Source: Desulfitobacterium sp038181555 | Lineage (GTDB): Bacteria; Bacillota; Desulfitobacteriia; Desulfitobacteriales; Desulfitobacteriaceae | DNA: 64,000 bases | Assembly (NCBI RefSeq): GCF_038181555.1 | Contig: NZ_JBBWUA010000008.1 | Coordinates: 62,001-126,000 of the forward strand | Direction of reading: 5' to 3' | In this document: positions 26,733-34,361 of the stretch, one piece after another | How the letters are laid out: each line of letters starts with the position of its first letter | Position numbering within the stretch: the first letter of the stretch is position 1 | Made by a program: the position numbers and the translations under genes | Notes under the pieces: generated by a model | Seen by the model: the letters and a program-made list of their open reading frames with translations, nothing else | The model's database searches: none | Told to the model about the DNA's origin: nothing

Positions 26733-27121
26733 GGTGTTTCCCTCCCTGATAAAATAGGCACCGGAGCAAGCCCGATGCTGATTGCCAGTGCCTCATCAAT
26801 TTTTTTCATTTCCTGCGTACCCAGCCTGCCGACATATTCCCGAAGCCTGCTGCGGTCGATGGTGCGTATCTGCTCCAGAAGCACAAAGGACTCTCTGTAC
26901 AATCCGCTTATTCCGGCGATGGCCGCATGGGTGGGGAGCGGCTTTTTTGGCTCCGCTGTAATGGCGGCAGCAATCACGGTGGGACTGTAGCGGTTTCCGA
27001 CGTTATTTTGCAGAATGACCACAGGCCGCACACCGCCTTGTTCCGAGCCGACCGTTGGATTTAAATCTGCGTAGTAGATGTCGCCTCGTAAAATGACCTT
27101 TTGGAACTGTTTCAAATACAC
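26729..27121 (-). CDS. MazF/PemK-family toxin (endoribonuclease)
   Basis: Up to 130 residues. MazF proteins cleave mRNA at short sequence motifs. The fold signature is clear: RGDIYYADLNPTVGSEQG, RPVVILQNN, then a beta strand region and IRTIDRSRLREYVG. Arg and Thr/Ser residues of the active site (GGVRPVV, TIDRSRL) are present. Start uncertain: GTG at 27121 or TTG at 27115 following AGAGGTG. No classical MazE antitoxin is adjacent; the neighbours are a 40-residue frame overlapping its start and the SHOCT-like gene. Confidence 0.88.
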   Translation of the reverse strand: MYLKQFQKVILRGDIYYADLNPTVGSEQGGVRPVVILQNNVGNRYSPTVIAAAITAEPKKPLPTHAAIAGISGLYRESFVLLEQIRTIDRSRLREYVGRLGTQEMKKIDEALAISIGLAPVPILSGRETP

Positions 27122-27234
27122 ACCTCTTTTCCTATGCCGGTATTCTTAATGGCACAAATATAGGGACCGCCCTGTATGATCTGCTTTGCTGTGAGAGCAT
27201 CCGCAGACAGGGCGATCCCCATCGCTTCTGACAT
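27112..27234 (-). CDS. 40-residue frame overlapping the mazF start
   Basis: Reads MSEAMGIALSADALTAKQII then 20 more residues, with a natural-looking composition. Its stop overlaps the mazF start by 10 bases, as in coupled genes. Just upstream of its ATG lies a run of eight A (27241-27248); a one-base shift there would join it to an upstream frame beginning at 27346. Its own ribosome binding site is weak. It could be a MazF partner or the 3' end of a broken small gene. Confidence 0.35.
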   Translation of the reverse strand: MSEAMGIALSADALTAKQIIQGGPYICAIKNTGIGKEVCI

Positions 27235-27349
27235 TAAGTCTTTTTTTTGTAATAACTGTGCTTAATTCAACACTATTCCCCAAGCACACAGAGCTCTGGT
27301 TTATAAGAGCCCAAAAGGCGACGGCCTGAACTGCGGCTGGCTTCACCGC

Positions 27350-27710
27350 ATCATAGGAATCTCACCTCCACCGGGATCTCCGCTGGCTGCCCTCATTGCG
27401 TGGTCCCCAGGTCTTGTGGGGGCTGTGACTGGACAGAAGTATCAATATAGGCTGACGGGGTCATTGCAAAACAGGCTGCCACAGCCTGCTTTTCGGATGA
27501 ATGGGTACCGCTTTGCACCTTATTTGGCCGTCTTTGATAGGAGCAGAAAGAAACAAACGAACAGAAAATAAGTGCTTTCGTTTTCTTACTGCCTGCCTAC
27601 AGGTGGTCTTGGCGCATCCTCCGGGGTCGCTTTCCCTTTTGGGGTCCGTCAGCTAACGTATTCAGGTCGTCGGATATGAAATTTTCAAAGAGCAGTGAGG
27701 GTGAATAGAA
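27350..27710. other. intergenic region without a supported gene
   Basis: About 360 bases between the mazF group and the sigma-like gene. The only structure I noted is a short hairpin CAGGCTG/CAGCCTG (27472-27488) followed by CTTTT on the plus strand. No convincing frame, promoter or RNA family was recognised. Confidence 0.4.
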
Positions 27711-27713
27711 AAA

Positions 27714-27746
27714 CCCCCTCACTACTAAGCCGATTTCGTGAGGGGG
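27714..27746 (-). terminator. terminator after the sigma-like gene
   Basis: CCCCCTCAC (27714-27722) and GTGAGGGGG (27738-27746) form a 9-bp stem; the minus strand continues with TTTTTC. Confidence 0.85.
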
Positions 27747-27762
27747 TTGGACCAAATTATTT

Positions 27763-28182
27763 TTAATTTTCCATAAGTTTTTTCAGACGGGCCAGTATCC
27801 GCTTCTTCCTGTTATGGATTGTCATGCGAGGGATTCCGGTTTCTACTGCCATTTGGTGCTCACTTTTGTTCTGAAAAAACAGTGTAAAAATGAGTTCCTG
27901 CTCCGCACTGGTAAGCTGGTTGAGGCACCTGTGGAGCTTTTCCGTTATGAGCTTGTCCATGACCACATCCTCCACACGGGGAGAGACAAGGTCCGGAATC
28001 CCATCCTCGCCTGTAGTTTCCGCCGTATCCATGGCACTGTAATAAAAGACGCCGTTTGCCGTATCCCTTTCCTCCAGATAGATTTCACGGCGCTTCATGC
28101 GGTGATAGGTAACATAGACTTCTTCGCTGACCGGCACAAGCTGACCCTGCACCTTGATTCGGTATTCTTTTTTCTCTGCCAT
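27763..28182 (-). CDS. sigma-70-like factor of the element
   Basis: About 139 residues. The C-terminal part (LTSAEQELIFTLFFQNKSEH, then MTIHNRKKRILARLKKLM) is a sigma region 4-type helix-turn-helix; the N-terminal part is beta-rich with no sigma region 2. Small sigma-like proteins of this kind control transfer genes in Tn916-type and Tn1549-type elements. ATG at 28182 lies after GGAGGA; in-frame codons further upstream have no such site. Its 500-base leader carries a riboswitch, a hairpin, a short leader ORF and a terminator-like stem, so expression is probably controlled by premature termination. Confidence 0.8.
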   Translation of the reverse strand: MAEKKEYRIKVQGQLVPVSEEVYVTYHRMKRREIYLEERDTANGVFYYSAMDTAETTGEDGIPDLVSPRVEDVVMDKLITEKLHRCLNQLTSAEQELIFTLFFQNKSEHQMAVETGIPRMTIHNRKKRILARLKKLMEN

Positions 28183-28340
28183 ATGGCTTGTCCTCCGTTT
28201 TTTGAAATTTTGATGGTGAGTCAAAATGTCAGAAGCGGAGGGGAGCGGCAGCGAGGAACAACAGCTTCCTTATATAAAAGCAGATTGTAAAACTCTGTAA
28301 ATCTCTGTCGTTGTGAACGGTTTCTTGTCGAAAAGAAAAA

Positions 28341-28371
28341 GTCAGCACTTTGCCCTTGGCAAAATACTGAC
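28341..28371 (-). terminator. attenuator-like terminator in the sigma-gene leader
   Basis: GTCAGCACTTTGCC (28341-28354) pairs with GGCAAAATACTGAC (28358-28371), one or two mismatches. Uridine runs follow on both strands (TTTTTCTTTT on the minus, TTTTTT on the plus). It lies directly behind the 18-codon leader frame and about 160 bases before the sigma-like gene, the layout of a transcriptional attenuator. Confidence 0.7.
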
Positions 28372-28375
28372 TTTT

Positions 28376-28432
28376 TTAGAGTGTATCTATGAAATTGTGT
28401 ATGTAGAGAAAGGTATAGACGGACAGCGCCAT
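28376..28432 (-). CDS. leader peptide (18 codons)
   Basis: MALSVYTFLYIHNFIDTL, with a good GGAGGTG 9 bases before the ATG. The stop lies 4 bases before the stem of the downstream terminator, so a translating ribosome would cover the stem base. Position and size match attenuation leader peptides. A still smaller frame (13 codons) ends just upstream. The sequence itself is not recognised. Confidence 0.5.
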   Translation of the reverse strand: MALSVYTFLYIHNFIDTL

Positions 28433-28558
28433 CTTTATCTACACCTCCATGCGGGAGGGTAACGGTTATTACTCATAGAAATACCTCTTTCTTCCGTGGC
28501 AGGTGAAAGCCGGTATCCCGATATCCAAATGATCCGTCAAAAGCCGTATAAGAGAGCA

Positions 28559-28590
28559 AGGGCGTGCCCTCTGTTGAAGAGGGCACGCCC
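28559..28590 (-). terminator. strong hairpin after the riboswitch (expression platform)
   Basis: A 14-bp perfect stem (AGGGCGTGCCCTCT with AGAGGGCACGCCCT) and 4-base loop. On the minus strand it follows the c-di-GMP aptamer by about 10 bases and is followed by TTGCTCTCTTAT, a weak U tract. Probably the terminator of the riboswitch. Confidence 0.6.
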
Positions 28591-28599
28591 TGCGCGGTT

Positions 28600-28690
28600 T
28601 TTGGCAGCCAGGCTATCATAACGTTCGAGAACGCCTTAGACCCTGTAGCTTTGCGCCCCCGGTTTTCACCGGGTTTGCCCTTGGCATTAT
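28600..28690 (-). promoter_or_regulatory. cyclic di-GMP-I (GEMM) riboswitch
   Basis: On the minus strand the segment shows the class I aptamer order: AGGGCAAACC, a stem CCCGG/CCGGG with an A-rich loop, then GCGCAAAGC, AGGGUCUAAGG, a variable stem and AUGAUAGCCUGGCUGCC. The Gs of GGGCA and the A-run of GCAAAGC, which contact c-di-GMP in known structures, are kept. A strong hairpin follows. It starts right behind the trkH stop codon and reads toward the leader peptide and sigma-like gene, so c-di-GMP probably controls transcription of the left ICE module. Confidence 0.85.
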
Positions 28691-28706
28691 AATTTTATTT
28701 GGTCTT

Positions 28707-30197
28707 TCATGGAATGTTAATGGCAGAAATCTTTTTCTGTAAATACTTCCGGGTTGCTGCTGTACCGGAATATATTCCTATAAAGATGATAAAAATCTCC
28801 AATCTTCCAAAAATCATTCCCAGCATTTCAATCACCAAAGTTGCTGTGTTGGTGGATGGACCCGTTATCCCAATTGACAAGCCCACTGTTCCAAGCGCGG
28901 AAGCAAACTCAAACATCGCCTCAGTAAGAGAACAGTTTGCCGTTAAGGTTAACAACAGCGACCCAGCAATAAATATGCTTAGATAGCAGGAAATAAAGCC
29001 GGTCGTATCTGCTATCAGTGTGCTGTCTATTAGGCTTTTCCCTTGCGCCTTGTTATAATAGGATACGGTTATTTTCCGCGCAGGAAATAATCTTTTACAT
29101 ACATTGATATAGGTTGTACGTATCATCAGGTATACGCGCGTGAGCTTGATTCCACCAGCAGTTGATCCGATTCCGCCGCCGACCAGCATCAGCAAAGTTA
29201 ATATTCCAATGGCAAAAGGCGGCCATACAGTGTATGACATTGTAGAGAATCCAGTGGTGGAAAGTGCGGAGGTTACATCAAAGGCGGCACGGCGAATACC
29301 CTCTCCAATACTTATGTTTAAGGAGTGGGATAAGGAAAATGCAGTTACAGGAATAAAGATTGCTAATAATAAAAGCATGAATTTTACTTCGCTCACCCGA
29401 AAAGCCCGCCGCAGTTTTCCTTTTGTCAAGAGCTGCAGAACTGCAAAGTTTGTAGTGCCAATTAGCATTAATACGATGGTAATCAGTTCTATAGAAAAGC
29501 TGTTATATTCTCCTATGCTGTTTAGCTTGGTTGAGAATCCACCTGTTGACAATGCGCACATTGCATGAACCATTCCGTCAAACAGGTTCATTCCAGCAAG
29601 GCGATAAGCAAATGTTCCTATGCCAAGAAAAGCAAGGTACATCCCTGCGATTGTTTGTGCTGTTTTTGTCAGATTCGGCATGAGCTTGTCCGGATGTCCT
29701 TCTGCACTAAATAGATTCATAGACTGCTTTTCCCGAATAAAAATGATCATAACCATAACAAAACCCAGCCCACCGCAAAATTGCATAAACGCTCGGTGAA
29801 ACAAAAAGATTTGAGGTGTCTTTGTTACATCCATTACAGAAAGTCCGGTGGTGGTCCATCCGCTCACCGCCTCAAACAGTGCCTGAACAAAGGTCAGCTG
29901 CTTTGATAAAACAAATGGCAGTGCGCCAGTGACAAATCCATAAAGCCATGCAAATAGCACGGTTAAGCTGCTGTTTTGTAATGCATGGTTCCATTGCTGA
30001 CAATCCTTATCTTTTTTAGGCAGTAATCCACTCAACAAACCCAGAATAACGGATACCATGGATGGAACTAAAAATGCAAATGTATAATTGCTTTCCTGCG
30101 GATAAAAGGGTAATACTGCAAGAGGAACCGCCATTAGAATTCCAATCAGCAGCATAAGCTTTCCGCAGGTGCCACATCTGGACATATATACCTTCAT
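28707..30197 (-). CDS. TrkH/KtrB-type potassium transporter
   Basis: 496 residues, integral membrane channel subunit for K+ uptake. Four selectivity filter loops are visible: AVSGWTTTGLSV, AMCALSTGGFST, VTSALSTTGFST and FASALGTVGLSI, each with the filter glycine. About ten or more membrane segments. The start overlaps the stop of the upstream TrkA-like gene (ATGA), and a basic first loop precedes the first helix. Last gene of a five-gene unit that starts near 31928. The gene is more AT-rich than the ICE backbone. Confidence 0.93.
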   Translation of the reverse strand: MKVYMSRCGTCGKLMLLIGILMAVPLAVLPFYPQESNYTFAFLVPSMVSVILGLLSGLLPKKDKDCQQWNHALQNSSLTVLFAWLYGFVTGALPFVLSKQLTFVQALFEAVSGWTTTGLSVMDVTKTPQIFLFHRAFMQFCGGLGFVMVMIIFIREKQSMNLFSAEGHPDKLMPNLTKTAQTIAGMYLAFLGIGTFAYRLAGMNLFDGMVHAMCALSTGGFSTKLNSIGEYNSFSIELITIVLMLIGTTNFAVLQLLTKGKLRRAFRVSEVKFMLLLLAIFIPVTAFSLSHSLNISIGEGIRRAAFDVTSALSTTGFSTMSYTVWPPFAIGILTLLMLVGGGIGSTAGGIKLTRVYLMIRTTYINVCKRLFPARKITVSYYNKAQGKSLIDSTLIADTTGFISCYLSIFIAGSLLLTLTANCSLTEAMFEFASALGTVGLSIGITGPSTNTATLVIEMLGMIFGRLEIFIIFIGIYSGTAATRKYLQKKISAINIP

Positions 30198-30868
30198 AAC
30201 CCTCCCCGTCCTGTCAGCTCTTTAATCGCAGTCAATTCCTGCTTGTCCGACGAAATGAGAACCAGCATATCTCCAGCAAGTATTCGAGTGTCTCCACGGG
30301 GAATCATGCTGCCCTCACCACGAAGAATGCACCCAATAATAACCTCCTTGGGCAGATCAATCTCCCATATTTTTTTACCCACCACCGGAGCTGTTCCGGG
30401 AATAGGAACCTCAGCAATGCTGATGCGCCCTTCACCAATTGGAATAAGGGACGCGATTCCATCTAAAAAAGCTTGCTGCTCAATAATATTGGTAATAGCA
30501 TTTACCGCACACACCACGGAATCAATGCCCATCTGATAGAAAAAGTCTGTTTTCTTTGGATCATTAACAAGCGCAACCGTTTTTTTAATGTTATACTTCT
30601 TTTTACACAACTCACAGATAACCAGATTATCGTCATCCCTTTGTGTAAGTGCAATGGCAATATCCATGTCCTGAGCATTTGCATCCTCCAAAACAAAGGG
30701 TTTTGTTCCGTCACCATGAATCACTGATAGAGCCTCTGTCTCAGCCAAAATGAGACAGCTTTGATAATCACTGTTAATTACCGTTACACGATAATCTTTT
30801 TTTATCAGTGAAGCAGCAAGGGAACGTGCTTTATGAAAACCTCCAATAATTAAAGCTTTGTTTTTCAT
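30194..30868 (-). CDS. TrkA-like regulator with degenerate nucleotide motif and RCK-C domain
   Basis: 224 residues: an N-terminal Rossmann RCK-N part and a C-terminal RCK-C part (about 140-224, IPIGEGRISIAEVPIPGTAP onward). The glycine motif is IIGGFHKARS, not GxGxxG, so NAD(H) or ATP binding may be lost. TrkA/KtrA proteins form rings under TrkH and gate it. ATGA overlaps with both neighbours show coupled translation with the 149-residue TrkA-N protein and TrkH. The two TrkA-like proteins look like halves of a divided regulator. Confidence 0.85.
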   Translation of the reverse strand: MKNKALIIGGFHKARSLAASLIKKDYRVTVINSDYQSCLILAETEALSVIHGDGTKPFVLEDANAQDMDIAIALTQRDDDNLVICELCKKKYNIKKTVALVNDPKKTDFFYQMGIDSVVCAVNAITNIIEQQAFLDGIASLIPIGEGRISIAEVPIPGTAPVVGKKIWEIDLPKEVIIGCILRGEGSMIPRGDTRILAGDMLVLISSDKQELTAIKELTGRGGL

Positions 30869-31314
30869 ACTGCCGCCTCCTTTTCATGACTGTTCAGCAA
30901 CCCACGTATTGCGTTTGACGATAAAATAGCAGGGGATATCGTATCAATACCAAATTCGCGATATACATAATCCCTCTCAGGGTCATACAGCCGGGCTATT
31001 ACAAGTTCCTTTTTAAAGATTTCCTTAGCCATCTGAGAAATCATGATATTGGAATTGTCATTATTGGTTACAACAACCACGGCGGTCGCCTTTTCTACTT
31101 GTGCCTCACGCAAAACATCGATGTCTGAAGCATCTCCTATGAGAGTGAGACCCCCATAGGACGACGACAGTTTACGAAAGGATTCCTTATTATTGTCTAT
31201 AATTAAGACATCCTGCCCTTCATCAGATAAGGCATTTGCCAGGCTACCGCCCAGCCGCCCACAGCCAATGATTACGATATAATCTGCTTTTTCTTTTCTC
31301 CCAAACAGTTTCAT
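30865..31314 (-). CDS. TrkA N-domain protein (RCK-N only)
   Basis: 149 residues with an intact Rossmann motif IIGCGRLGGSLA and acidic end DNNKESF at strand 2, followed by VTNNDNSNIM. It has the nucleotide-binding N domain but lacks RCK-C. Its start overlaps the upstream TPR gene by 4 bases and its end overlaps the next TrkA-like gene. Probably it supplies the ligand-binding function to a heteromeric ring. Confidence 0.85.
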   Translation of the reverse strand: MKLFGRKEKADYIVIIGCGRLGGSLANALSDEGQDVLIIDNNKESFRKLSSSYGGLTLIGDASDIDVLREAQVEKATAVVVVTNNDNSNIMISQMAKEIFKKELVIARLYDPERDYVYREFGIDTISPAILSSNAIRGLLNSHEKEAAV

Positions 31315-31712
31315 TCCTGTTCCCTCCTCACAACATGGCCAATACCATTTTTGTCATAAACTAATTTAAAGTTATCCTTCTTCGTCTCAGGCGGACAATC
31401 AGATTCATCAATAGCCCAAGTCCCTCTGGAGAAAAAAGTCCCGAAGTGGTCTAAGTTATGACTCGCGGGAACATAGGTAGGGTCAAGTGCCCATGCCGCA
31501 CGAAAATGCTTCATGGCAGTCAAGTGATCACCTTGCATCTCCAGCAGCAGTCCAATCAGGTTATGCGGTTCCGGTGCATGCGGATATTTTTTCATTGCTT
31601 CAAAAATCAGCGGTTCGCATTTTTGATAAGCTCTTTCGCCTACTAACGTCCGTACTGTATTGCAAAGCGCAGTCAATTCGTTTTTGCTTTCCATCCTATC
31701 TTGCATTTTCAT
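31311..31712 (-). CDS. TPR-containing small protein
   Basis: 133 residues with two to three TPR-like units (CEPLIFEAMKKYPHAPEPHN, MQGDHLTAMKHFRAAWALDP). Soluble. It lies in the trk operon with ATGA overlap to the TrkA-N gene, so a role as assembly factor or partner of the potassium channel is possible. I know no such defined partner. Confidence 0.7.
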   Translation of the reverse strand: MKMQDRMESKNELTALCNTVRTLVGERAYQKCEPLIFEAMKKYPHAPEPHNLIGLLLEMQGDHLTAMKHFRAAWALDPTYVPASHNLDHFGTFFSRGTWAIDESDCPPETKKDNFKLVYDKNGIGHVVRREQE

Positions 31713-31736
31713 AAGTAAAGTCTCCTTTCCGTTTTC

Positions 31737-31928
31737 TTAAAACCAACCCATTAAAAGTCCTAAGGGCAATGCAATTAAATACACAGCAGCAAGGACCATC
31801 AGTAAAATAAAAATAGGAACTCCTATGAACATAAAATTAAAGGCCAAAAAAGGATGATGCCTCATATAATTTTCTATTTTTGCAGCTACATGCATTTTGT
31901 AGCTTGCAAAGGCTGTTATCTTTTTCAT
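31737..31928 (-). CDS. small membrane protein of the trk operon
   Basis: 63 residues: amphipathic N-terminal region, then two hydrophobic stretches (about 27-50 and 52-61). AAGGAGGC lies 8 bases before the ATG. First gene of the trk transcript, directly behind the repeat region at 31992-32043. Function unknown; perhaps an accessory of TrkH. Confidence 0.65.
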   Translation of the reverse strand: MKKITAFASYKMHVAAKIENYMRHHPFLAFNFMFIGVPIFILLMVLAAVYLIALPLGLLMGWF

Positions 31929-31991
31929 AATTCAGAGCCTCCTTTGTAATTACTTCTGATTTCCTTGCATCTACAATTTTAACGCTTAGTC

Positions 31992-32043
31992 TGTGACCAC
32001 GGTGTGAGCTTTGCACTTTGACTGTGAGAATGCTGTGAGAATA
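31992..32043. promoter_or_regulatory. tandem repeats upstream of the trk operon
   Basis: TGTGA occurs at 31992, 32003, 32023 and 32034, i.e. two pairs with 11-bp spacing and 20 bp between the inner copies. The second pair is nearly perfect (CTGTGAGAATG, CTGTGAGAATA). Direct repeats of one helical turn are typical for OmpR/PhoB-family response regulators, and one such gene (32135-32833) ends about 100 bases away. Confidence 0.55.
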
Positions 32044-32058
32044 AAAATGTATAAAAAA

Positions 32059-32090
32059 GGAAACCGCTTTGAATTTTCAAAACGGTTTCC
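32059..32090 (-). terminator. terminator between regulator genes and trk operon
   Basis: GGAAACCG (32059-32066) pairs with CGGTTTCC (32083-32090) with inner AAA/TTT pairing; T runs on both strands. Confidence 0.85.
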
Positions 32091-32134
32091 TTTTTTATAC
32101 ATCGGTCTTATATCCAATTTAATTAAATCATTAT

Positions 32135-32833
32135 TTATTCATCCACAAGCCGATAGCCAACCCCAATTTCAGTAATGATATAACGAGGCTTTGCCGGATT
32201 CTTCTCAATTTTACGCCGGAGCCCGGCCATTAATGCACGTAAAGCCTGTGTGTCATTTCCATAGCCGACACCCCATATTTCTTTTAATATCGCACTGGTC
32301 GTCAGAACCTTACCAATATTCTTAAACAATAAACTTAACAGGCTGTACTCCATCGGTGTGACGTGAAGTTCCTTATTATGCAGATAAACAAGATGCTTAT
32401 CCATTTCTATTGTCAATCCGCCAACAGTAAGTGCACCCTGCTGGTTTTCTTTCCCATGCATATGCAAGTGACGCACAGCTACACGAATACGTGCCATCAG
32501 CTCTGTCGCAGAAAACGGCTTGGTGAGGTAATCGTCTGCCCCTAAATCAAGAGCCGCCGCCTTTTCACTATCCTGATCTCTGGCAGAAACCACAATAATC
32601 GGCAGGTCAGACCACTCCCGGACCTTCTTAATTACATCCATGCCATCAAAATCAGGCAATCCAAGATCCAAAAGCATGATGTCGATTTGCTCCGATATTA
32701 GATGGCTCAATGCATCCTGTGCTGTATGCGCCGTAATATATCGAAACTCTGCCTGTTTTAACGAATAGCAGATAAAATTTCTAATTTGAGGATCATCTTC
32801 GACCACCAGAATGTTTTTATGATAACTGTTCAT
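32135..32833 (-). CDS. OmpR-family response regulator (KdpE-like, second copy)
   Basis: 232 residues: receiver domain with acidic pocket VVEDDPQ, phosphorylation site Asp56 in LLDLGLP, Lys in DYLTKPF, and a winged-helix DNA-binding domain (LHVTPMEYSLLSLLFKNIGK, GYGNDTQALRALMAGLRRKI). GGAGGTG precedes the ATG at 32833. The start overlaps the kinase gene by 17 bases, so the two form a two-component pair. It is the last gene before a terminator and lies next to the trk repeat region. Confidence 0.92.
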   Translation of the reverse strand: MNSYHKNILVVEDDPQIRNFICYSLKQAEFRYITAHTAQDALSHLISEQIDIMLLDLGLPDFDGMDVIKKVREWSDLPIIVVSARDQDSEKAAALDLGADDYLTKPFSATELMARIRVAVRHLHMHGKENQQGALTVGGLTIEMDKHLVYLHNKELHVTPMEYSLLSLLFKNIGKVLTTSAILKEIWGVGYGNDTQALRALMAGLRRKIEKNPAKPRYIITEIGVGYRLVDE

Positions 32834-34352
32834 ACATTTGCACCTCCATGGGAAGCGTAAATGTAAATTCCGCTCCTGTTCTATCGTTTCGGTTTTTAGC
32901 TTCAATGGTTCCTCCGTGCGCTTTGATAATTGCATCGCAGATAGTCAGTCCAAGGCCGATTCCATGCTTCGCATCAGCAATCTGTGTGCGGGAGGTATAA
33001 AACATTTGAAATAAATGCGGCAAATCCTCTTGAGAGATACCGCTCCCGCTGTCAGTAATCTTAAAAACAGCGAAATGCGAATTTTCATCCTTCTCCACCG
33101 AAATATGAATATCACCGTCCGGAAGTGTATGCTTAATCGCATTGTCCAGTAAATTAATTAAAACCTGACGTATCAGCTTCGCATCCATTGGTATCATCAG
33201 AAGCTCGTCCGGCATGCTGACATCAATTTCATATTCAGGCCATTGCTTGGAAATGCGTTCAATGGCACCGGCCAATACCTCTTCGACAGCCTCCGGCTGT
33301 TTATTGAGGATCAGCTTGCCTTCCTGTAATCTCGTAAGGCTCAGAATATTTTCCACAAGGGAATGCAGCCAGTCGGCATCCTTATGAATGGCAGACGCTA
33401 AATCATAACGGGGATCAGTCTGAGTGGACATATCCATAATCATCTCAGAAGTACCCATAATCCCCGACAGTGGCGTTCTTAGATCGTGTGAGATAGCCCG
33501 CAGCAAATTTGCACGATACCTCTCCTGAACGGTTTCTTCACGCGAACGGTTATGCAGCTCTGATGCCCGCAATCTGTCCATTGCCAAAGCGACGCTTTCA
33601 ATCATGGACCGCAGCAGACGTGTCTGTGCTGCGCTCATTGTCTGCGCTGTTTTAATAGGAATTCGTATCATGCCAAGCATTTTTTCATATCCGTAAATCG
33701 GCCAGTCATAAAACTCTGAACCAATTTCATAGCCTGTTTTTAATTGCTCCATCCGGCGCTTAATTTCCTCCGGATTTTCAATTTCTCGGCGTACCTGCCG
33801 GCTTTCTGTTTGCTGCTGTATAAAAAACCTTTCAGAATTTCCGTTTTCATCAAAGCAAAGACAGGCTGCCCGGCACCCAAAACATGTGCTGATTTCACCT
33901 ACCGTAAAGCCAACGATGTCATTGATATTGCTTGCATCGGTCAGATGGTTTGTCAGATTATATACCGCCTTGGTCTCCGTTTCCTTTTGTCTGGCATCCA
34001 GTGCGCTTTTTTGGGCGTGAGAAGCAATTGTGCTTGTGATAAGCGCTACAACCGTCATAATGAAAAAGGTTATGATGTAACTCGGGTCGTTGACGGAGAA
34101 GGTCAGGTACGGCTCGGTAAAGAAAAAATTAAATAGGAAGGTTGCAATCACCGAGGAGAGAAGCCCCCATAGAAAGCCTTCCGTCAGCCATGCAATCATG
34201 TGTACCGCCAAAAGGTATGTGATTACGATATTCGTCTCAGGGAATTCGCTGAAATGGAACGCATATCCGATTCCTGAGGAAATGGAAAGCAGACCAACCA
34301 CGAGCAGTGGCTGTACTACCATTCTTGCTTTGTCTCGCCTGTTCAAATCCAT
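32817..34352 (-). CDS. KdpD-like histidine kinase lacking the N-terminal KdpD domains
   Basis: 511 residues: four closely spaced membrane segments of the DUF4118 type (about 15-110), a GAF-like region (about 135-245), HisKA with phosphorylated His289 in RAISHDLRTPLSG, and an HATPase domain (GIGLGLTICDAII). The Walker-A KdpD domain and the USP domain of full KdpD are missing, so turgor/K+ and c-di-AMP sensing through these is not possible. Probably pairs with the regulator at 32135-32833. Confidence 0.9.
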   Translation of the reverse strand: MDLNRRDKARMVVQPLLVVGLLSISSGIGYAFHFSEFPETNIVITYLLAVHMIAWLTEGFLWGLLSSVIATFLFNFFFTEPYLTFSVNDPSYIITFFIMTVVALITSTIASHAQKSALDARQKETETKAVYNLTNHLTDASNINDIVGFTVGEISTCFGCRAACLCFDENGNSERFFIQQQTESRQVRREIENPEEIKRRMEQLKTGYEIGSEFYDWPIYGYEKMLGMIRIPIKTAQTMSAAQTRLLRSMIESVALAMDRLRASELHNRSREETVQERYRANLLRAISHDLRTPLSGIMGTSEMIMDMSTQTDPRYDLASAIHKDADWLHSLVENILSLTRLQEGKLILNKQPEAVEEVLAGAIERISKQWPEYEIDVSMPDELLMIPMDAKLIRQVLINLLDNAIKHTLPDGDIHISVEKDENSHFAVFKITDSGSGISQEDLPHLFQMFYTSRTQIADAKHGIGLGLTICDAIIKAHGGTIEAKNRNDRTGAEFTFTLPMEVQMYEQLS

Positions 34353-34361
34353 CCCTCCTTA

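Noticed and set aside
27146..27346. 66-codon frame upstream of mazF
   Set aside because: After the A8 run its composition is not protein-like, whereas another frame there is; only the 40-codon frame is listed, with low confidence.
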